Positions 57,474-64,000 of a stretch of DNA of 64,000 nucleotides are shown piece after piece. Position 1 is the stretch's first letter. Every line of letters begins with the position of its first letter. The notes under the pieces are model-generated. The model saw nothing but the letters and a program-made list of their open reading frames with translations, had not been told where the DNA came from and did no database searches. Source of the stretch: Elymus sibiricus (lineage: Eukaryota; Streptophyta; Magnoliopsida; Poales; Poaceae). Location of the stretch: the NCBI GenBank assembly GCA_039707655.1, contig CM077664.1, positions 26,710,781 through 26,774,780 on the forward strand, given 5' to 3'. The position numbers and the translations under genes are program-made.

Positions 57474-58250
57474 TTACTCTTCACAAGCAATTTTCTTCTC
57501 ATTCATAATAGTGGGAGTATCGTATGAAACTCGAATACTATAAATTGTTTCCACATTAAAAGAGTGATGTTTAGTAAAAGGATTTTCATAATTATAACAA
57601 GTATTATAATAATAATCATCACTATTTTTCATAACATAAGTATCATCATAGTAATCATCACAGATAGGAGGAATGTCATCATCATAATAAATTTGCTCAT
57701 CAAAAGTAGGGGGAATAAAAAGATCATTTTCATTAAGCATAGCATCCCCAAGCTTAGGGCAAACATTATTTGCAGCAAATAAATTCTCAAACATATCATT
57801 CCAATCAAACATAGCATCCCCAAGCTTGTTGGTTTGCATATCATTAGCATTATCACTATTATCATCAATAGTATGAATAGCACCAATAGTATAACAATTA
57901 TTATCATATTCCTCCAAGTTGGTGCCATAAAGATTTTCAAGATCATAAGAAGTATCATTATATTCCCAATCATAATCATCACAACAAGCAATAGGCATAA
58001 CAAAATCATCATCAAGTGTATCATCTTCCACAATTATTTTTGATTCATGCTCATAATTCATGGATTTTATGCCAAACATTTTATTGAATTCTTCTTCTAT
58101 CAATTGAGCACAATTTTCCGATCCATCATTTTCAAGAAAGACATTATAAAGATGAATAATATGAGGCAACCACAATTCCATATTTGTTTGTAGCTTTATT
58201 TTATAAACCAAACTAGTGATAAAACAAGAAACTAAAAGATTCGATTGCAA
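57474..58250 (-). CDS. Acidic Asp/Tyr/Asn-rich ORF in the gag position of element B
   Basis: 258 codons on the minus strand, beginning about 30 nt after the primer-binding site. The protein is rich in D, E, N and Y, with runs such as DDYYDDTYVM and DDYYYNTCYNYENP. It has two copies of KLGDAM (around residues 142 and 166), each encoded by the same GCATCCCCAAGCTT motif that recurs as the polypurine tract. The N-terminus (SCFITSLVYKIKLQTNMELW) is more ordinary. There is no zinc knuckle or gag core, so it is not a normal gag. It is open without stops although the element is not recent. Function unknown; composition alone could keep the frame open by chance in such AT-rich DNA. Confidence 0.5.
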   Translation of the reverse strand: MQSNLLVSCFITSLVYKIKLQTNMELWLPHIIHLYNVFLENDGSENCAQLIEEEFNKMFGIKSMNYEHESKIIVEDDTLDDDFVMPIACCDDYDWEYNDTSYDLENLYGTNLEEYDNNCYTIGAIHTIDDNSDNANDMQTNKLGDAMFDWNDMFENLFAANNVCPKLGDAMLNENDLFIPPTFDEQIYYDDDIPPICDDYYDDTYVMKNSDDYYYNTCYNYENPFTKHHSFNVETIYSIRVSYDTPTIMNEKKIACEE

Positions 58251-58280
58251 GATCTAAAGTTATACCTTCAAGCACTCACC

Positions 58281-58298
58281 TCCCCGGCAATGGCGCCA
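58281..58298 (-). other. Primer-binding site of element B (tRNA-Asp type)
   Basis: On the minus strand TGGCGCCATTGCCGGGGA, complementary to the 3' end of plant tRNA-Asp (from memory, one mismatch), 10 nt from the LTR at 58309. Confidence 0.8.
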
Positions 58299-58308
58299 GA
58301 AAAGAGCT

Positions 58309-59955
58309 TGATGTCTACTACTCAACTTATTCTTGTAGACTCGTGTTGGGCCTCCAAGTGCAGAGTTTTGTAGGACAGTAGAAATTTTCCCTCAACTGGA
58401 TGACCTAAGGTTTATCAATCCGTGGGAGGCGTAGGATGAAGATGGTCTCTCTCAAACAACCCTGCAATCAAATACAAGAAATCTCTTGTGTCCCCAACAC
58501 ACCAAATACAATGGTAAATTGTATAGGTGCACTAGTTCGGCGAAGAGATGGTGATACAAGTGTAGTATGGATAGTAGATATAGGTTTTTGTAATCTAAAA
58601 ATAAAAAAACAGCAAGATAGAAAGTAACAAAAGTGAGCACAAACGGTATTGCAATGCTTGAAAACAAGGCCTAGGGTTCATACTTTCACTAGTGCAATCT
58701 CTCAACAATGCTAACATAATTGGATCATATAACAATCCCTCAACGTGCGACAAAGAATCACTCTGAAGTTCCTATTCGCGGAGAACATAAGATAGAAATT
58801 GTTGTAGGGTACGAAACCACCTCAAAGTTATCTTTTCCGATCAATCTATTGAGCCTTTCCTATAAGTGTCACAAACAGCCCTAGAGTTTGTACTAGAATA
58901 ACACCATATGATACGTATCAACCAACTCTAATGTGACCTAGATACTCCAATGTCACCACAAGTATCCGTGAGTTGATTATACGATATGCATCAAACAACT
59001 TCAGATTCATAATATTCAATCCACACAAATAACTTCAAAGAGTGCCCCAAGATTTCTACCACAGAAAGTAGGACGAAAACGTGCATCAACCAGTATGCAT
59101 AGATTACCCTAATGTCACCTTAGGAATCCGCGAATTGAGTGACAAAACATACATCAAGTGAATCAATATAATACCCCATTGTCACCACGGGTAGTCATAT
59201 GCAAGACATACATCAAGTGTTCTCAAATCCAACAAAGTATTCAATCCGATAATAGTGAAACCACAAAGGTAAAACTCAATTCATCACAACAAGATAGAGA
59301 GGGAGAAACACCATATGATCCAACTATATTAACAAAGCTCGCGGTACATCAAGATCATGCCAAATCAAGAATACGAGAGAGACAGATATTAAACACATAG
59401 CTACTAGTACATACCCTCAGCCCCGAGGGTGAACTACTCCCTCCTCGTCATGGAGACCACCGGGATGATGAAGATGGCCTCCGGTGATGATTTCCCCCCT
59501 CCGGCAGGGTGCCGTAAAAGGTCTGTAGATGGTATTTTGGAGGTACAGAGGCTTGCGGCGGCGGAGTCCAAGGTCTAGGGTTATTTCTGTGGGTTTCTCT
59601 ATTTATAGGATTTTTCAGCGTTGGAATCACGTCAAGATGGGCTAAGATGGGCCCACGAGGCACCACGGCACGCCACCTCCCCCCTGGCGCGCCATGTTGG
59701 CTTGTGAGCACCTTGTGAGGCTTCTGGTCCTTCCACGAAGCTTCGGGGGTCTCTTTTCTTCCAAAAAAAATCGTCAAAAAGTTTCGCTGCATTTGGAGAA
59801 CTTTTATTTCTGCACAAAAAACAACACCACGGTAGTTCTGCTGAAAACAGCGTCAATCCGGGTTAGTTCTAATCAAATCATACCAAAACCATATAGAATT
59901 GTTATAAATATGGCATGAATACTTCATAAATTATAGATACGTTGGAGACGTATCA
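58309..59955 (-). repeat. 5' LTR of element B, 1.65 kb
   Basis: Near-identical to 52487-54129. Carries the element promoter on the minus strand, not pinpointed. A TATTTATAGG motif (59599-59608) could be a TATA region. Confidence 0.93.
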
Positions 59956-59960
59956 GGGCT

Positions 59961-61204
59961 TTATATAGACGAGCGATGATGGTCGGAGCGATCCGGATTA
60001 CGGCGAAGTGATGATGGCCGGTGGAGGTAGGTGGGGGTGGTTGGGCGCGTCGGTGGGCATTCTTGGGGTGGGATCGACCTCCCTCAGGTGCTGGCTGCAT
60101 CGGAGATAGGCTCGGGGGTGTCGGCCACCGTGGAGCCCTCGGGAGGAAATGGTGCTCACGCCATGGCCTCTGGTGGCTGACAAGTGGGGCGGCCGGGCGG
60201 CGCTGTTGCTGGCTGGCTGTGCGGAGGAGCGACATGTGGCACGGGGCTCGCGGTTCAGCTCACCGGGGCGAAGCTCTGGTGGCTGCCGTGCTTATCTAGG
60301 GCGTGGCAGTTGCACTGGTTCGCGGCCGGTGCACCACCCGCTGTCCTTGCCAAGGGCTGAGGAGAGGCTGAGGGGTGGGCCACATGATCGACTAGATGGG
60401 CTGGCCTTCAATGCCAGGAGGAGTGCACGCCACGGCAGCTCCAATTTTGCAAAGTTTTGGCCATGCCAAATTGTGCACAGAAGGTGTTCGATGAAATGCC
60501 AAAGGTAGCTAGGCATTTTTGAAAATTTTGAAATTTTTGTGGTGATGCTCTAGTGCATAATAGAGGTCCTGTAAAAATTTCAGAATTCTTGGAGTTGGGG
60601 AAATTGAGGTTTCGTCATGGAACATGAATCTGATCCAAAATTCATTTGAATGAATTTTGAAAATTTTGAACATGAGACCAGAATGTTTTTGAAGAAATGG
60701 AATGTGGGTACTGATCCCAAGCTGAGATAATTTTTGTGGAGTCTTAGAAGCTAGGGAAGAAGGGGTTCCTTTGCAATTCCAACATAGGCTCTAAATGAAT
60801 GTTAGTTGGTTTTGAAAATGTTTAAATTTGGTAAAAGAAAATTTTGTGAAAGAAATAGAGTTGGGTACTGCCATAGGGCAGGGGAGGTGCTAGTGGGAGT
60901 TTTTGGGAATAAAAATTTGAGTTTTAAAGGGCCATGGCTTCAAAAGAAACTAAACTAGATAATTTTCAAAAAAGAAAATACTCCACAATCATTTAAAATT
61001 TAAAATTTTCAAAATATTTGCTAAATGAGGAACCCCATTTTTGAAACCACATGCAATCTTTAAAGACCCAAATAAATCTTTAAGATAGATTTCAAGGAGA
61101 TAAAAGAGAAGAAAATTGAAAGGACCACAATTAAATCCTAGTGTTTTCTTTTAAAGAGAAGAAAAGATTTTAATAGTCAAAGGAAAATATTTTGGGGTGT
61201 TACA
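59961..61204 (-). repeat. 5' LTR of element A, piece 3
   Basis: Continues from GGGCT and matches 22358-23607 of the 3' LTR. On the minus strand the LTR begins here with TGTAACACCCCAAAA at 61204. Confidence 0.93.
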
Positions 61205-63974
61205 TAAGATGCCGCCACATGAACTTCTCGAGCTCAAGCAGGAACTTGAAGAATCACTTCGCAAAGGATTCATTCGTTCTAGCTCTTCTGCATGGGGTTC
61301 CCCTTCGCTCTTTGTTAAAAGAAAGGATGGAACTAATCGTTTGGTTGTTGATTATCGTCTTATTAATCAGGCCACCATCAAGAACAAATATCCACTTCCT
61401 AGAATCAATGACCTATGTGATCAACTTGTTTTATCATATGTCTTCTCTAAACTTGATTTGAGGTTAGGATACCATCAGATCAAAGTTCGCGAAGAGGACA
61501 TTCTGAAAACCGCTTTCGTTACTCGCTATGGTTCATACGAGTACACTGTCATGTCCTTTGGCTTAACAAATGCTCCAGCCACCTTCTCTTGATTGATGAA
61601 CTACATCTTTACGGACTACCTCGACAATTTCATTGTGGTTTATCTTGATAACATTCTGATCTATTCCAAGAACGAAGAACATGCCGAACATCTTCGGCTT
61701 GTACTAGAGAAGCTTCGTGAGCATCAGCTATATGCCAAGTACTCCAAGTGTGAGTTCTGGTTATCTGAGGTGACCTATCCTGGACACGTGATTTCCATTG
61801 AAGGCATTGTCGTTAATCCAGAGTGAGTTCTGGCTATTCTTAAATGGAGTCCTCCACAGACCGTCAAGCAAGTCAGAGGTTTTCTCGGACTCGCCAGCTA
61901 TTGTCGTTGTTTCGTCAAGAACTTTTCCAAGATTGCTAAACCATTGACTGATCTGCTCCACAAAGACAAGAAGTTCGAGTGGACACCCCAATGTCAGGAA
62001 AGTTTCCAGACTCTGAAAGAGAAGTTGACTTACGCCCCAGTGCTTGCTCCCCCAGATACTCACAAAGACTTTGTGATCTATTGCGACGCCTCTCGTCAAA
62101 GATTAGGCTATGTCCTAATGCAAGAGCGAAAAGTGATAGCTTATGGTTCTCGTCAGTTGCGACCACATGAAGAGAACTATCCAACGCATGATCTCGAACT
62201 TGCAGCAGTTATCTATGCTCTGAAGTTATGGCAACATTACCTCCTTGGTAATCGTTGTGAGATCTACATGGACCATCAAAGTCTGAAGTACTTATTCACT
62301 CAGCCAGATCTGGACCTCCGTCAACAATGATGGATGGAGGCAATATCAGATTATGATGTAGGCATTTGATATACCCCTGGCAAAGCTAACGTAATGGCAT
62401 ATCCTTTGAGCCGCAAGTCCTAGTGCAACAACCTTATGGTGCAGCAAGAACAACCACTTCTTTGTGAAGAGCTCTGCAAACTGAACCTCCAGATTGTTCC
62501 TCAGGGTTGTTTGAATACCTTGGTTGTTGAACCAGAGCTCGAGCGCAACATCAAGACTATGCAGTTGTATGACTCCGAAGTCCAGAACATTAAGCGCTAT
62601 CTTGCTGAAGGAAAGCCCTCATGTTTCTCAGTGGATGATAATGACAACTTATTCTTCCGAGGTCGCCTTGTGGTACCTAAGTTCGGGAATATGAATGAGG
62701 ATGTTATGAAAGAAGCTCATGACACGCCTCTGTCAATTCACGCTGGTAGCACCAAAATGTACCAAGACTTTCGTCAGAGATTCTGGTGGTCTAACATGGA
62801 GCAAGACATTGCTCGATATGTTGTTGAATGTGATGTCTGCCATCGCATCAAAGCAGAACATCAGAGACCTGCTGGAACTCTGCAACCACTTACTATTCCT
62901 GAATGGAAATGGGACAAAGTGGAAATCAACTTTATCACTAGATTTCCCAGAACGCAGAAGGGTCATGATGCAATTCTTGTCGTCATTGACCGGTTTTCCA
63001 AGGTTGCTCATTTTCTGTCCGTCAAGGAAACCATCACTGCTAGTTAGTTGGCAGACTTGTATGTTTCCAGAATTGTTTCACTCCATGGTGTTTCATTGGA
63101 AATCAGCTCAGATCGTGGCAGCCTCTTTACCTCAAGGTTCTGAGAAAGCTTTCAAGAAGCCATGGGAACTCATCTGTCCTTTAGCACAGCTTTTCACCCC
63201 CAGTCCAGTGGTCAAGTTGAACGAGTCAACCAAGTGCTCGAAGATATGCTCCATGCTTGTGTCATGTCATTTGGCAAGAAATGGGAGGAATCTCATCCGT
63301 ATGCTGAATTCTGATACAACAACAGCTATCAAGCTACTTTGAAAATGGCACCGTTTGAAGTATTGTATGGACGTAAGTGCCGAACTCCTCCGAATTGGTC
63401 AGAAACTGGGGAATGACCTCTCTTTGGTTAGGATATTATCCAACATGCCGAAGAACAAGTCCGCGTTGTTCATGAACATCTGAAGACTGCTCAGTATCAT
63501 CAGAAGAGTCAGTATGACCGTCATCACAAAGAGATGGTTTATCAACCAGGCGAACAAGCTTACCTTCGTGTCACCGCAATGAAAGGCAATCACCGCTTCA
63601 GAATCAAGGGCAAGCTAGCTCCACGCTACATTGGTCCTTTCCGCATTCTCGCCAGACGTGCAGAAGTGGCATATCAATTGGAACTGTCATTGAACCTTTC
63701 TCAGGTTCACGATGTCTTCCATGTGTCACAACTCCGCCACTACTTCAAGGATCCTATCCGAGCAATGGATCATGAAGTTCTTGATTTACAAGAAGACCTC
63801 TCTTATCAAGAATATCCGGTCCACATTCTTGATCAAGCTGAATGTCGCACCCGTCAGAAGGCTATCAAGTTCCTCAAAGTCCAGCGGTCGAATCCATCTG
63901 AAGATGAAGCCACTTCGGAACTTGAGGATCGTCTTCAAGATGAATACCCCACTCTCTTTCCATCTACCTCTTAA
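61205..63974 (+). pseudogene. Element C pol, second half: RT, RNase H, integrase, C-terminal domain (decayed)
   Basis: Resumes the frame broken at 19555: [40 protein letters not shown] and [18 protein letters not shown]. The RT active site reads YLDNILIYS, with AAC (61650-61652) where the second catalytic Asp is expected. RNase [18 protein letters not shown] and [14 protein letters not shown]. Integrase zinc part with CDVCHRIKAEH at about 62830; the first catalytic Asp appears as Asn in INFITRFP (62928-62930). SDRG and the distal ERVNQVLEDML survive. C-terminal part: YIGPFRIL and HVSQLRHYF. Stops at 61590, 61824, 62328, 62367, 62421 and 63045, frame changes between 63060 and 63180, further stops near 63315-63430, and the natural stop at 63972-63974. 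Confidence 0.9.
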
Positions 63975-64000
63975 ATCTTGGGACGAGATTTTCTTTTAGA
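63975..64000 (+). other. Run-up to the off-window 3' LTR of element C
   Basis: ATCTTGGGACGAGATTTTCT follows the pol stop, as is usual just before the polypurine tract of such elements. Confidence 0.5.

Larger units (their letters stand above)
52487..59955 (-). mobile_element. Element B: minus-strand LTR retrotransposon without visible pol, 7.5 kb
   Basis: LTRs 52487-54129 and 58309-59955, inner part 54130-58308, perfect 5-bp duplication GGGCT (52482-52486 and 59956-59960). The primer-binding site lies next to the right LTR and the polypurine tract next to the left one, so the element reads leftward. On the minus strand the LTR starts TGATACGTCTCCAACG. The 4.2-kb inner part has one long ORF (57474-58250) and no protease, RT or integrase motif that I can find. 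The LTR resembles a very abundant Triticeae Gypsy group (Sabrina-like); that name is from memory and unsure. Probably non-autonomous. Confidence 0.92.
19556..61204 (-). mobile_element. Element A: minus-strand Ty3/Gypsy retrotransposon with nested insertions
   Basis: Its 3' LTR is on the left (19556-23607), its coding region is on the minus strand (29190 down to 23635), and its 5' LTR starts at 29356. That LTR is broken into three pieces (29356-30803, 51083-52486, 59961-61204) by the Copia array and element B. The TAAGA duplication is perfect on both sides. Gag, protease, RT, RNase H, integrase and a C-terminal chromodomain-like segment are present in Gypsy order. Inference: a long-LTR chromovirus of the Tekay/Del kind, from the gag and C-terminal features; the family name cannot be fixed here. 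Confidence 0.93.
12863..64000 (+). mobile_element. Element C: plus-strand Ty3/Gypsy retrotransposon, host of the whole nest (3' part off-window)
   Basis: Order on the plus strand: 5' LTR 12863-16571, primer-binding site 16575-16587, an extra ORF 17006-17536, gag from about 17896, protease, reverse transcriptase split at 19555/61205 by element A, then RNase H, integrase and a C-terminal domain ending in a stop at 63974. The 3' LTR is expected just beyond 64000; the last bases (GGGACGAGATTTTCTTTTAG) resemble the run-up to a polypurine tract. The pol order RT-RNase H-integrase is that of Ty3/Gypsy. Many stops and changed catalytic residues show that it is dead. Confidence 0.92.

Noticed and set aside
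58281..58298. Match to the 3' end of a tRNA gene (tRNA-Asp)
   Set aside because: Only the 3' 18 nt are present and they lie 10 nt from an LTR, so it is a primer-binding site, not a tRNA gene.

Overview
The window is plant nuclear DNA, most likely from the wheat/barley tribe (Triticeae). The evidence is the density and type of repeats: long-LTR Ty3/Gypsy elements, a Ty1/Copia element, CACTA transposons with TTTGCCGTC subterminal repeats, hAT and other non-autonomous DNA elements, and SINE-like retroposons. The species cannot be fixed from the sequence alone. Almost nothing is host gene.

Left part (1-12862). A probable gene start runs off the left edge on the minus strand, with a TATA box at 264-269 and an ATG at 115-117. 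It is followed by small elements with readable ends: a TIR element (649-1431), a fold-back MITE (1649-2075), two SINE-like retroposons in opposite orientation (2468-3324 and 4514-5471, the second with an 11-bp target duplication), a small CACTA between them (3396-4499), and a hAT element with a perfect 8-bp duplication (5809-6763). The one convincing complete host gene is a two-exon FD-like bZIP transcription factor (9033-9711, minus strand). Two degenerate, tandem-repeat-filled DNA elements (about 9918-12450) follow.

Right part (12863-64000). This is one nested block. Element C, a plus-strand Gypsy, starts with a 3.7-kb LTR at 12863 and runs off the right edge. Its reverse transcriptase is split by element A, a minus-strand Gypsy (19556-61204) with a perfect TAAGA duplication. 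Reading resumes exactly on the far side at 61205. Two things sit inside A's 5' LTR: a Copia array of the form LTR-internal-LTR-internal-LTR (30804-51082), and element B (52487-59955), a minus-strand LTR element without visible pol and with a perfect GGGCT duplication. The first Copia internal region carries a 7.5-kb CACTA transposon (34743-42228) with a decayed transposase gene. The second Copia internal region preserves the matching empty site. Insertion order from nesting is C, then A, then the Copia array and B (their relative order is not set), then the CACTA, which is in the first Copia unit only.

The coding regions are mostly decayed, largely by stop codons that fit C-to-T change in methylated DNA. 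The most unusual items are: an extra ORF before gag in both Gypsy elements with a shared pattern; exon-like acidic micro-ORFs inside both Gypsy LTRs; a polypurine-tract-like 16-mer repeated seven times in element B, twice inside its only ORF; and recombination scars in the Copia array (a 1,384-bp microhomology deletion, a shared central LTR, and a 43-bp host duplication at the right junction). I found no undescribed defence-like or metabolic system.
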